Shown here: one piece after another, positions 54,610 through 62,800 of the stretch
Numbering within the stretch: the stretch's first letter is position 1
Layout of the letters: every line of letters begins with the position of its first letter
Assembly: GCF_016864375.1 (NCBI RefSeq)
Contig: NZ_CP069355.1
Coordinates: 1,302,001-1,366,000 of the forward strand
Direction: 5' to 3'
From: Microvirga sp. VF16
Lineage (GTDB): Bacteria > Pseudomonadota > Alphaproteobacteria > Rhizobiales > Beijerinckiaceae
Length of the DNA stretch: 64,000 nt
The notes under the pieces: model-generated
Seen by the model: only the letters and a program-made list of their open reading frames with translations
Database searches by the model: none
Told to the model about the DNA's origin: nothing
Made by a program: the position numbers and the translations under genes

Positions 54610-55366
54610 TGGTAAAGGCCTTGAGCTCGATGCCCTGGCTGATCAGTGTGTCGCGCAGCGTGCGGGCGACAGCGACAGCCGACGGCGTGTCGCCGTGAAC
54701 GCAGATCGATTGGGCCTCGAGCGCGATGTCCGTGCCATCGATGGCGGTGATGCAGCCCTCCGCGACCAGGCGCAGCATCCGCTCGGCGATTGCCTGCGGG
54801 TCGTGGATAACAGAGCCCGGCAAGCGCCGGCTGACGAGGCTGCCGTCAGCGTTGTAGGCGCGATCGGCAAAAGCCTCGCAGACGACCGTAAGTCCCGCCG
54901 CGCGAGCCTGGATGACGATCGGCGCGCCAGCGAGCGCCATCAGCACAAGTGAAGGGTCGATGGCCCTGATGCCTTCGATCACATCGGCCGCCTGGCGGGC
55001 GTCGTGCGCCATCGTGTTGTAGAGCGCGCCATGCGGCTTGACATAACGCACAGCTGTCCCGGCCGCTCTCGCGAGGCCTCGGAGCGCCCCGATCTGATAG
55101 ATCGTATCCGCTACCAGCTCCGCGCTGGTCGGCTCCATGTTGCGGCGACCGAAGCCAACGAGATCGCGGTAGCCGACATGCGCGCCGACTGAGACACCCC
55201 GTTTTGCCGCTTCTTTGAGCGCGGACAGGACGCCCGCCGGATCGCCGGCATGGAACCCACAGGCGATGTTGGCACTGGTGACGATCGCGAGCATCGACAT
55301 GTCGTCACCCATTGGCCAGGGGCCGAAACTTTCACCGAGATCGCTATTGAGGTCGATGCGGGCCAT
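54602..55366 (-). CDS. pxpA: LamB/YcsF family protein (5-oxoprolinase subunit A)
   Basis: 254 residues. Family marks: RIDLNSDLGESFGPWPMGDD, VTSANIACGFHAGDPAGVLS, VSVGAHVGYRDLVGFGRR, RYVKPHGALYNTM, ICVHGDTPSAVAVARTL. PxpA with PxpB/C hydrolyses 5-oxoproline to glutamate using ATP. It is the first gene of the minus-strand operon pxpA, kipI-kipA, biotin carboxylase, DUF1989. The promoter region contains TTGTTCAACAA and is shared with a divergent GntR gene. Confidence 0.9.
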   Translation of the reverse strand: MARIDLNSDLGESFGPWPMGDDMSMLAIVTSANIACGFHAGDPAGVLSALKEAAKRGVSVGAHVGYRDLVGFGRRNMEPTSAELVADTIYQIGALRGLARAAGTAVRYVKPHGALYNTMAHDARQAADVIEGIRAIDPSLVLMALAGAPIVIQARAAGLTVVCEAFADRAYNADGSLVSRRLPGSVIHDPQAIAERMLRLVAEGCITAIDGTDIALEAQSICVHGDTPSAVAVARTLRDTLISQGIELKAFTNG

Positions 55367-55417
55367 GGCGTAACCTGTTCAGACAATGATCTGTTTTGTT
55401 GAATATCATGAATTAGA

Positions 55418-55428
55418 TTGTTCAACAA
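55418..55428. promoter_or_regulatory. GntR operator TTGTTCAACAA (site 1)
   Basis: Within the perfect palindrome ATTGTTCAACAAT (55417-55429), between pxpA and the divergent GntR gene. A half-site TTGTTGAA lies 22 bp away (55396-55403). The same core occurs at 57032 and 57388. Confidence 0.65.
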
Positions 55429-55429
55429 T

Positions 55430-56140
55430 ATGAATCTTGATCGTAGGGACCTCGAGCCTGCAGGGCCATTGATGACGAACCAAACGACTGTGGGAACCGA
55501 TGACCAGTCCCTTGCGGAAGCCGTGGCCGCCACCATGCGCGAGTTGCTGATCGCGGGCGAGTTCGCGCCGGGCCAGAAGCTTTCGGAGCAGCAGGTTGCC
55601 TTCCGGTTCGGCATCTCGCGCAACACGCTGCGAGAGGTATTCCGCCTGCTGACAAGCCAAAGGCTGCTAAAGTATATTCCCAATCGTGGGGTCTTTGTCG
55701 TCGCGCCGGACGAAGCCGCGGTCATCGATATCTATCGCGTGCGCTCGGTGATTCAGAAGGGCGCTGTTCACGCCGCGAGCAGAGGGCATCCGGCCCTCGC
55801 GCGCATGCGACGGTTGGCCAAGCAGGGGAGGGAGAGAGGCTTTGTCGGAGATTGGCGGCAGGTCGGAACGATCAACATGGAATTCCACCGCGCCATGGTG
55901 GAGCTCTGCGACAGCCCGCGGCTCAGCGCCTGCTTCGACCTGGTGCTCGCCGAACTGCGGCTTGTCTTCGGGCAGCTGGAAGACACGGCTCATCTCCACG
56001 AGCCCTATATCGAGCTGAACGCATCTCTTGTGCGCGCGCTCGAGGAGGGTGCCATTCCGGCCGCAGTTGCGCAGCTGGAGGCCTATCTCCTCAAGTCGGA
56101 ACGGGCGGTGCTTGCGGCACTCCAACGCAGAAGGCGATGA
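55430..56140 (+). CDS. GntR-family (FCD) regulator of the pxpA operon
   Basis: About 236 residues. DNA-binding domain SLAEAVAATMRELLIAGEFA, EQQVAFRFGISRNTLREVFR; FCD domain INMEFHRAMVELCDSPRLSA. An open frame begins at TTG 55418 inside the operator; ATG 55430 is taken as start, with ATG 55472 (MTNQTTVGTDD) as alternative because no ribosome-binding site decides. It is divergent from pxpA with a 63-bp gap, so the palindrome between them probably serves both genes. Only distantly similar to the second GntR at 56211. Confidence 0.85.
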   Translation: MNLDRRDLEPAGPLMTNQTTVGTDDQSLAEAVAATMRELLIAGEFAPGQKLSEQQVAFRFGISRNTLREVFRLLTSQRLLKYIPNRGVFVVAPDEAAVIDIYRVRSVIQKGAVHAASRGHPALARMRRLAKQGRERGFVGDWRQVGTINMEFHRAMVELCDSPRLSACFDLVLAELRLVFGQLEDTAHLHEPYIELNASLVRALEEGAIPAAVAQLEAYLLKSERAVLAALQRRRR

Positions 56141-56210
56141 GTGGGCTATCGAGACGGTCGGTTCGCCCGCAGAACTGCCTCGTCAGGGATCCAGAACGAC
56201 TGTCCAAGAA

Positions 56211-57008
56211 TCACTCTTGTGTCCGCCGCCCAAGGCCTGCCGCGGCCTTCCGGGGTGCAGAGGAAGCCGGGGTTTCATCCCTGTTCGTCTCCGTATTGGT
56301 GAGAACGGGCGTGCTGCCCGGCGCAGGCGGTAAATTCTTGCTGGGGCGGGGTAAGTTCTGGGCACGGGCGGCCTCCAGCACCACACGTTCAGATTCTTGC
56401 AGATACAGCTCAAGCGCGCGGCTCGCACCGACGCGGTCGCCATCACAGAGCATTCCGCAAATCTCCACATCGCGCGCTACCCAGGGCTCCTGAAACCGGC
56501 GAGCATCTGGAGCCAGCGAGAATGCGAGACGAGCTTGTGCCGCAACGGTTGCGAAAACATCATTCAACCGCGGGCTGCCAATGAAGTTGACGATCTGGCG
56601 ATGGAATTCTAGCGATGCCGTGCCACATTGTTGCCAGTCCTGATCGAGAGCCGCGCGCTGGACTGCTTCAACCCGTTCGACCAACTCTGTCATTGCTTCG
56701 GATAAAGCGTAGGCACTGCAGGTCACCCCGCGCAACTCAAGCGTCAACCGAATGGCATAGATTTCCCTGATTTCGGCGGCGTTCAATGCCCGAACAGTCG
56801 CGCCGTGATGGGCGCGATGTTCAATCAATCCTTCAGCCACCAGATCGCGGAGCGCTTCGCGTAACGTGTTCCGCGAAACGTTCAAGGCCTCGGCCCAGGA
56901 TACCTCGCGAAGAGGTGTGCCCGGCGCCAGTTCACCACGAAGGATCTTGTCACGAAGCAACCCGGCTGTCGTCTGGGCCAGGACAAGGGGTCGATTAAGA
57001 TTGGTCAC
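56211..57008 (-). CDS. Second GntR-family (FCD) regulator
   Basis: 265 residues from GTG 57008 (VTNLNRPLVLAQTTAGLLRD), preceded by AAGGA. HTH: WAEALNVSRNTLREALRDLV; FCD domain: ASLEFHRQIVNFIGSPRLND. An extension to 57056 would run through the operator and is rejected. The C-terminal 45 residues (PRPSKNLPPAPGSTPVLTNT) are Pro/Thr-rich and not part of the family. It ends facing the first GntR gene and is divergent from the amino-acid importer, with operators at both ends of the interval. Confidence 0.85.
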   Translation of the reverse strand: MTNLNRPLVLAQTTAGLLRDKILRGELAPGTPLREVSWAEALNVSRNTLREALRDLVAEGLIEHRAHHGATVRALNAAEIREIYAIRLTLELRGVTCSAYALSEAMTELVERVEAVQRAALDQDWQQCGTASLEFHRQIVNFIGSPRLNDVFATVAAQARLAFSLAPDARRFQEPWVARDVEICGMLCDGDRVGASRALELYLQESERVVLEAARAQNLPRPSKNLPPAPGSTPVLTNTETNRDETPASSAPRKAAAGLGRRTQE

Positions 57009-57031
57009 GCTGATGTCCTTGTTCCTGTCTT

Positions 57032-57042
57032 TTGTTGAACAA
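57032..57042. promoter_or_regulatory. GntR operator TTGTTGAACAA (site 2)
   Basis: Perfect palindrome 24 bp upstream of the second GntR start; central base differs from sites 1 and 3, symmetric arms are identical. Suggests autoregulation. Confidence 0.6.
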
Positions 57043-57056
57043 TAGCGACATGGCAA

Positions 57057-57385
57057 ACATTAACCCATGGAGGCGCAAATTGTAGCGCATATACGTGTCC
57101 TCTCTGACCATCTTTAGCGAAAAAGCCACTCTTTAAGATCTTGAGTTGTCAATAATACGGACTCTGCACTGTCAATATGAACTCGATATCTAAACTTCTT
57201 CATCGTCCATGCGCGGCCGCTTAAAGGGATCCATTCCATATTAAGCGAAAAAAATTTATTAATATATTGAAATCGTTAGGTCATCCGCTTTCTATAAGGC
57301 GTTTTTCTTGAACGCCACGCGCCAGCTGATTTCACCAGCGAGGATAGTGACAGAGATTTCTGCATTTGTGGGGTTGCTTTCTGCA
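57057..57385. other. AT-rich intergenic region between GntR and importer genes
   Basis: About 330 bp, clearly more AT-rich than the surroundings, especially 57120-57300 (AAAAAATTTATTAATATATT). It should hold divergent promoters. An in-frame extension of the importer gene from 57308 is not conserved. No RNA gene seen. Confidence 0.5.
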
Positions 57386-57387
57386 AA

Positions 57388-57398
57388 TTGTTCAACAA
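57388..57398. promoter_or_regulatory. GntR operator TTGTTCAACAA (site 3)
   Basis: Core of the perfect 15-bp palindrome AATTGTTCAACAATT (57386-57400), 28 bp before the binding-protein start codon, in a position to block transcription. Identical core to site 1. Confidence 0.65.
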
Positions 57399-57427
57399 TT
57401 ATGCGGGCAATAAGGGAGAAGCAGTCC

Positions 57428-58213
57428 ATGAAGAAAAGTCTAGCCAGCACCATACTTCTGATTGCAGCGCTGACGGGCGCCCAGGCTGAAACGCTGCGGA
57501 TCGGCGTAGACCTGACTTACCCGCCCTATAATTATCTCGATAAAGCCAATCAGCCCGCCGGCTTCGATGTCGAATTGATCAAGCTGATTGGCAAGAGAAC
57601 CGGCAGCGACGTTTCTTTTCTTGATACGCGGTTCGAGAATCTCATTCTGGGCGTCTCTGGTAATCAGTTCAATGTCATCGCTTCAACACTTTACGTCACA
57701 CCTACGCGCGCGAAGCAGATCGACTATGTTCCTTATATGAAAACAGGCGTTTCTATCGCCGTTTCGGCGAGCCGCGGCCAAGGGTTCGCCAAGCCGGAAG
57801 AGCTGTGCGGCAAGCGGGTGGGCTCGATCAAGGGAGCGGCATGGATTCCAGAACTTGAAAAGCTGAATCAAACGGTCTGTGCCGGCAATCCGATCGATTC
57901 ACGCGAGTTCCCAACCTCTCCCGAAGTCACTCAGGCCGTAATGTCCGGTGGTGTTGATGCTCAGTTGGAGAACTCCGCAGTGCTGGCCGATGCGGCCGAA
58001 AAGCTGAAGGGCCGCTTGAAAATAACCTCAACCGAGCAGCTTTACCCTGTGATTGTCGGCTTTGGCGTGAAGAAGGGCAACGAGCCATTGGCAACCTTCC
58101 TGCGAGAAGCTCTGGCCAAGCTTGATGGTGATGCGGATTATGAAGGTCTCTTCGCCAAATACGGTGTTGCCAAATCGAGTGAAGCCGAATTCAGGGCCGC
58201 TATTGCCCAGTAA
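57428..58213 (+). CDS. Polar amino-acid ABC transporter solute-binding protein
   Basis: 261 residues from ATG 57428 with GGGAG 9 bases upstream. Signal peptide KKSLASTILLIAALTGAQA, mature start ETLRIGVDLTYPPYNYLDKA, the signature of family 3 binding proteins (GlnH/HisJ). Amino-acid-binding residues are expected in GFDVELIKLIGKRTG and DYVPYMKTGVSIAV. Two Cys (LCGKRV, TVCAGN) may form the usual disulphide. First gene of the importer operon under operator site 3. The ligand could be glutamate or 5-oxoproline, given the pxp genes (inference). Confidence 0.88.
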   Translation: MKKSLASTILLIAALTGAQAETLRIGVDLTYPPYNYLDKANQPAGFDVELIKLIGKRTGSDVSFLDTRFENLILGVSGNQFNVIASTLYVTPTRAKQIDYVPYMKTGVSIAVSASRGQGFAKPEELCGKRVGSIKGAAWIPELEKLNQTVCAGNPIDSREFPTSPEVTQAVMSGGVDAQLENSAVLADAAEKLKGRLKITSTEQLYPVIVGFGVKKGNEPLATFLREALAKLDGDADYEGLFAKYGVAKSSEAEFRAAIAQ

Positions 58214-58310
58214 TCAAGTTGCGTGCGGCAGGCTTCACCATCCGCCTGCCGGCCCTTGAGACATAATTGTGCGACGCAGGGGCGCCGCCGCTTTTGGAAA
58301 CGCCCGGCCC

Positions 58311-59804
58311 ATGAACTTCGACTGGAACTATCTCTTCAGCCTTGCGCTGTACCCTGATTTTTGGCGTGCCACGGCGCTGGTCGCCTGGCTCGGTCTTTTG
58401 ACCTGGGTTATCGGAACGGCACTCGGCTTTCTTTTCGCGCTGGCGCGTCAATCCTCACTGCGTCCCCTGCGGTGGTTCGCCAAGACCTATATCTGGCTGT
58501 TCCGCAGCTTGCCATTGCTGGTGCTGCTGATTTTCGTCTACAACTTGCCGCAGTTCATGCCGTCGCTTGGGCCGGTGCTGTCTGTGCCGTTCTGGGCCGG
58601 GTTGATAGCACTCGTGATTTCAGAAACCGCCTATCTGGCCGAGATTCACCGTGCAGGTCTGATTTCGGTGGATCAAGGCCAGCATGAAGCCGCCCATGCC
58701 CTCGGCGTCCGTCCGGTCGGCAAATACAGATATATCATTCTCCCGCAGGCAGTCCGGGTTGCGTTGCCCGCGCTCGGCAACGAATTCATCACCATCGTCA
58801 AGCTGACTTCGTTGGTCTCCGTGATCTCGCTGGCTGAAATCCTGCTCGTGGGACAGCGGCTCTATACCCGGAACTTCATGGTCATCGAGACGCTCGTTGC
58901 TGTGTCGTTCTACTATGTATTTGTTGTATCGGTCTTCAGTTTCTTCTTGTCGCGCCTGGAAAGCCGTCTCGACATCACACGCATGACGGGCGCGGAAATC
59001 CGCGCACCAGCGAGCGCTTTGTCCAGCAGAACGACGAATGAGCGTTGCATCGGACAGGAGGTCATCGTAGAGCTCGACAATGTTCGCAAAAATTTCGGTG
59101 ACAAACGCGCGCTGGCAGATGTGTCACTCAAAGTCTGCAAGGGCGAAGTCGTCAGCATCATCGGTCCGTCCGGCTCCGGCAAGACGACCCTGATCCGCAC
59201 GATCAACGCTTTGCAGGATATCGATGCTGGGCGTATCACGCTGGATGGCGTCGACTGGATCAGGGCAGGCGACAAAGGCTACCGGGTTGCTTCCGATTTC
59301 CATGACCGCGTCACTCGCCTCGGCATGGTTTTCCAGTCATTCAATCTCTTCCCGCACATGACTGCTCTCGAAAACGTCATGTTCGGCCCGCGCTATCATG
59401 GCAACCGCGACAAGGAAGCACTGCGCACAGCAGCGATGACCCATCTGGCGCGTGTTGGCATGGCCACTCACGCAAACAAGTATCCCCACCAGCTATCTGG
59501 AGGTCAAAAGCAGCGTATCGCGATCGCACGTGCCCTTGCAATGAACCCGGAGATCATGCTGTTCGATGAACCCACATCGGCACTCGATCCAGAACTGGTC
59601 GGTGAAGTCTTGCAGGTCATCGAAAGTCTCACCCGCGACGGCATGACGATGATCATCGTCACCCATGAGATGCGCTTTGCTCGCCGCGTCAGCGACCGCG
59701 TCATCATGATGGAGAACGGACACATCGTAAATGACATGAACGCTGATGAACTGAAAGATGCGCCGGCCGACAGCCGTATCCGAAAGTTTATGTTGCAGAG
59801 TTAA
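58311..59804 (+). CDS. Polar amino-acid ABC transporter, permease and ATPase fused in one protein
   Basis: 497 residues from ATG 58311. The N-terminal 225 are a HisM/GlnP permease: membrane segments ALVAWLGLLTWVIGTALGFL and WAGLIALVISETAYLAEIHR, EAA loop QHEAAHALGVRPVGKYRYII. After a linker (residues 230-260) follows a complete GlnQ-type ATPase: Walker A GPSGSGKTTLIR, signature LSGGQKQRIAIARALAM, Walker B MLFDEPTSALDPE, H-loop IIVTHEMRFARRV. These domains are normally separate genes; fused, the dimer contains all four core domains. No other permease is nearby. Confidence 0.9.
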   Translation: MNFDWNYLFSLALYPDFWRATALVAWLGLLTWVIGTALGFLFALARQSSLRPLRWFAKTYIWLFRSLPLLVLLIFVYNLPQFMPSLGPVLSVPFWAGLIALVISETAYLAEIHRAGLISVDQGQHEAAHALGVRPVGKYRYIILPQAVRVALPALGNEFITIVKLTSLVSVISLAEILLVGQRLYTRNFMVIETLVAVSFYYVFVVSVFSFFLSRLESRLDITRMTGAEIRAPASALSSRTTNERCIGQEVIVELDNVRKNFGDKRALADVSLKVCKGEVVSIIGPSGSGKTTLIRTINALQDIDAGRITLDGVDWIRAGDKGYRVASDFHDRVTRLGMVFQSFNLFPHMTALENVMFGPRYHGNRDKEALRTAAMTHLARVGMATHANKYPHQLSGGQKQRIAIARALAMNPEIMLFDEPTSALDPELVGEVLQVIESLTRDGMTMIIVTHEMRFARRVSDRVIMMENGHIVNDMNADELKDAPADSRIRKFMLQS

Positions 59805-59869
59805 GATTCAGGCGATGCCTGTTGCGTACCGCGTATGAAGTAGGAACGGGAACTGGAGGAGAAACGTCT

Positions 59870-61711
59870 ATGAAACGTCACGTCTTAAATTGGTCGTGCG
59901 GATTAGTCTTAGCAAGCTTTGTGGTCAGTGCTGGGCAAGCTGCCACGACAGCAAAAAAATCGGATTTTTCTGAAGCTGACGTGGTGCGCGATATCGCCTA
60001 TGTGCCTATGAAGGACGGAACGCGCATCGCCTATATCTCCTATCGCCCAAAAACCGGCCGCTATCCGACCGTTTTCTTCTATTCGCCATATACAGGAGGT
60101 GCGACATCTTTCGAAACCGCGAAGGAATTTCTCGACGCTGGCTACGCTTTCGTTGGCGCCAACTTTCCCGCAACGGGTTGCTCGGAAGGTGTGATCGACT
60201 ATTGGGTCGATGGCTTTGACCACAAAGTGGGGCGTTATGGCGCCGAGGTGGTCGAATGGATCTCAAGGCAGCCCTGGAGCGACGAGAATGTCGGAATGAT
60301 CGGTAATTCATCCGCCGGCACGCTTCAGGTCTGGGTCGCTGCCGAGCAACCTCCTCATTTGAGAGCCATCGTGGCGAGCGGCGTCGAGGATGGCTACGAG
60401 GATTGGCTCCACCTCGGCGGAATGATGCAGCTGGATTCCACGGCAGGATGGGCGCTTAACTCGGAGTTCGGCGTTCAAGTTCGAGGCGCGGAGTGGCGGA
60501 TCAGCCAGGGCGACAAGGAGTGCGCCGCGATTCGTCAGAGCGACAAACGTGTCGTCAAACGTTCATTTATTGACGAGGTTCGAAAGCATCCACTGAAGGA
60601 TGAATGGTGGGAATCGGCCTACCTTGCCACCGCGAAGGTCGCCGGGAAGGTCAATGTGCCCACTATGCTTATTGCCTCCTGGCAGGACACCTACGGCGGC
60701 GCCGCCAGGGAAAGCACCCGGCTATTTACTCAGCTAATACCAGACGTGAAGCACAAAAAACTTGTCCTGATGAACGGTGATCACGGTATCGCCGGCCCCG
60801 GGCCGCGAGGCTATAGCCTTGTCGACTCTGAGCGGATGAAGTTCTTAGACCGTTGGGTGAAGGGCGTTGAGAACGGCGTAGACAACGAATTGCCGGTGAC
60901 CGTATTTTGGGACGTTCGGGAGCCCAACGGAGATGCTAAGAAATCGGTTGCCGGTTGGGTTACACATCACAAGACCTGGCCAGAACCGACGGTCGAGCGT
61001 CGTCCCTACTATCTCACGGCCGATGCCAAGATCTCGCCTGACAAACCGGCAGATCGCCCGACGGAAGGACCGCGCGCCTACATCTACCCGACGGGAGCGG
61101 AACTCTACGGGAGCAATCAGCAATTCGCGATCCAGCCATACTCCAAAGGGGTGTTGAATTACCGAACGGCCCCGGCTGCCTCGGACATGGTGTTGCTTGG
61201 AAACCCGGAAGTCACGCTCTATCTCAGTATCGACCACGGAGATGACGCCGACCTCGAACTAACATTGAAGGACGTCGATCCTGACGGCAATGTCCTCTTC
61301 CTCCAATCGGGCCTGCTGCGCACTTCGCTTCGCGCGGTCGACGAAGCGCGGTCACATGCGGACGAAGTCGTTCCCTTATTTCGGAAATTTGAGAAACTCG
61401 TACCAGGTAACATCTACGAGGTAAGGATGTCGTTGCTGTCACCGATCGCTCACGTTGTCCGGCAAGGGCACAGCATCGAGCTAACCATCGGTGCCCCCAA
61501 TCCTATTCCGCACCCCAATATCGGCAGCATTCCTGCCGGTAGCCCGTCTATCAACAGGGTCTATCACTCGGAGAAGTATCCTTCGAAAATTCTCCTTCCC
61601 GTAATCCCCGGAGCCGTGGCCCAAGCGCCCGCTCCCGAATGCGGCACGCTGCGAGCTCAGCCTTGTCGAAAGGTGACTGAATTCGTTCCCGGGGGACTGC
61701 CAATTCAGTGA
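59870..61711 (+). CDS. CocE/NonD-family hydrolase, secreted
   Basis: 613 residues from ATG 59870, with GGAGGAG 9 bases upstream; a further in-frame start at 59822 is not needed. Signal peptide CGLVLASFVVSAGQA. Alpha/beta hydrolase with nucleophile Ser147 in MIGNSSAGTLQVW and the His in NGDHGIAGPG; C-terminal jelly-roll domain (APAASDMVLLGNPEVTLYLS; GNIYEVRMSLLSPIAHVVRQ; NPIPHPNIG). Relatives are X-Pro dipeptidyl peptidases, cocaine esterase and glutaryl-7-ACA acylases. Following the importer by 65 bp, it could release the imported compound from an ester, amide or peptide in the periplasm. Confidence 0.87.
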   Translation: MKRHVLNWSCGLVLASFVVSAGQAATTAKKSDFSEADVVRDIAYVPMKDGTRIAYISYRPKTGRYPTVFFYSPYTGGATSFETAKEFLDAGYAFVGANFPATGCSEGVIDYWVDGFDHKVGRYGAEVVEWISRQPWSDENVGMIGNSSAGTLQVWVAAEQPPHLRAIVASGVEDGYEDWLHLGGMMQLDSTAGWALNSEFGVQVRGAEWRISQGDKECAAIRQSDKRVVKRSFIDEVRKHPLKDEWWESAYLATAKVAGKVNVPTMLIASWQDTYGGAARESTRLFTQLIPDVKHKKLVLMNGDHGIAGPGPRGYSLVDSERMKFLDRWVKGVENGVDNELPVTVFWDVREPNGDAKKSVAGWVTHHKTWPEPTVERRPYYLTADAKISPDKPADRPTEGPRAYIYPTGAELYGSNQQFAIQPYSKGVLNYRTAPAASDMVLLGNPEVTLYLSIDHGDDADLELTLKDVDPDGNVLFLQSGLLRTSLRAVDEARSHADEVVPLFRKFEKLVPGNIYEVRMSLLSPIAHVVRQGHSIELTIGAPNPIPHPNIGSIPAGSPSINRVYHSEKYPSKILLPVIPGAVAQAPAPECGTLRAQPCRKVTEFVPGGLPIQ

Positions 61712-61751
61712 TTTTCAACACAGGCGCTACGATTCTAGCTCCGCCCATCGC

Positions 61752-62465
61752 ATGCGAAACTTGGATGCCGGCTTCCGCTTCTATGTGCGGAAGCCGTACT
61801 ATCCTGATAAAAGTGGCGGCACGGTGTTTCTCGACGAGATCGAGAGCATGCCGCTTTCGGCCCAGGTGAAGCTCCTGCGCGTGCTCGAGAAGCGCGAGAT
61901 CACCCCGCTCGGCAGCAACGAGGTGCGCCCGCTCGACCTGCGCGTGGTCGCCGCCGCCAAGGTCGATCTTGGCGATCCGGCGGCGCGCGGCGAGTTCCGC
62001 GAGGATCTGTTCTACCGCCTCCATGTGGTGACGGTAGCGATTCCGCCACTCCGCGAGCGCCGCGAGGACATTCCGCTGCTCTTTGCTTATTTCCTGAGCC
62101 GCGCCGCCAAGCGCTTCCACATCGAGCCGCCGCCTGTGGCCGCTGAAACGCGGCGCTATCTTCTTGCGCATGACTGGCCCGGGAACGTACGCGAGCTTGT
62201 CCATTTCGCCGAACGCTTCGTGCTCGGCCTGATCGAAAGCCCCGGCCCCACCACATCCGGCGAGGCCATGGCAGATGGTGGCGCGGGGCTTTCCCTGCCG
62301 CGGCGCATGGAGCTTTACGAGGCCGAGCAGATCCGCCAGACGCTTGCGGCCCATGCTGGCGACGTCAAGGCCACGATCGAAGCGCTCGGCATCCCGCGCA
62401 AGACCTTCTACGACAAGCTGCAACGCCACGGCATCGTCCGCACCGGCTATGCGAAAGGCTCCTAA
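61752..62465 (+). pseudogene. dctD: Truncated duplicate of the dctD 3' half
   Basis: From 61812 the sequence is nearly identical to 40987-41655: Walker B (GTVFLDEIESM), the sigma-54 AAA+ C-terminal part and the Fis helix-turn-helix. The receiver domain, Walker A and GAFTGA loop are missing. An ATG at 61752 would add MRNLDAGFRFYVRKPYYPDK, unrelated to DctD. A product, if made, would bind DctD sites without activating; six base differences and no lesion suggest a recent copy. Confidence 0.88.
61770..61795. repeat. Perfect hairpin at the duplication border
   Basis: GGCTTCCGC (61770-61778) and GCGGAAGCC (61787-61795) form a 9-bp stem with 8-base loop, 17 bp before the dctD copy begins. No T run follows. 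It may be the end of a lost mobile element or a terminator for the CocE-like gene. Confidence 0.4.
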
Positions 62466-62480
62466 GTGTTCAGATGGGGT
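61812..62480 (+). repeat. 669-bp duplicate of dctD 3' region (target copy)
   Basis: Matches 40987-41655 with six mismatches seen, in direct orientation 20.8 kb away. The right border is the same GTTCAGATGGGGT as in the source copy. Confidence 0.9.
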
Positions 62481-62800
62481 TGTCTAATCGCAGCCCCTTG
62501 ATCAAGTCCTTTATCGAAATTGCTCGACGATGCCATTGCCGATCGGTCGACGGATCACGAACAGATGGTATTGCGACGCGCTGCTTGTTCTTCTTGGCGC
62601 CAGTGATGGTTGCTTGCCGGGGGCACGGTTGTCTTCGCGGTCGACACCAGTTCGCCGCATGATGGTCTTCGCAGGTGGAGGCCTTCCAATGTATTCGACG
62701 CAGTCTGCGGGTCGATCACGCGCACCTGCAGTCCCATCAGCGGAAGATCGTGCCCCGTGGCGTGGTGTAAGAGCGCCAGTCTTCGGCTGAGCCGAGTTGC
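62481..62800. other. Stretch without recognisable gene
   Basis: Short frames on both strands only; no family resemblance or regulatory motif identified. It separates the dctD copy from the IS256 remnant. Confidence 0.35.

Noticed and set aside
55367..55417. Possible guanidine riboswitch before the pxpA operon
   Set aside because: Only about 60 bp separate the divergent genes, too short for a ykkC-type aptamer; a GntR palindrome is present instead.
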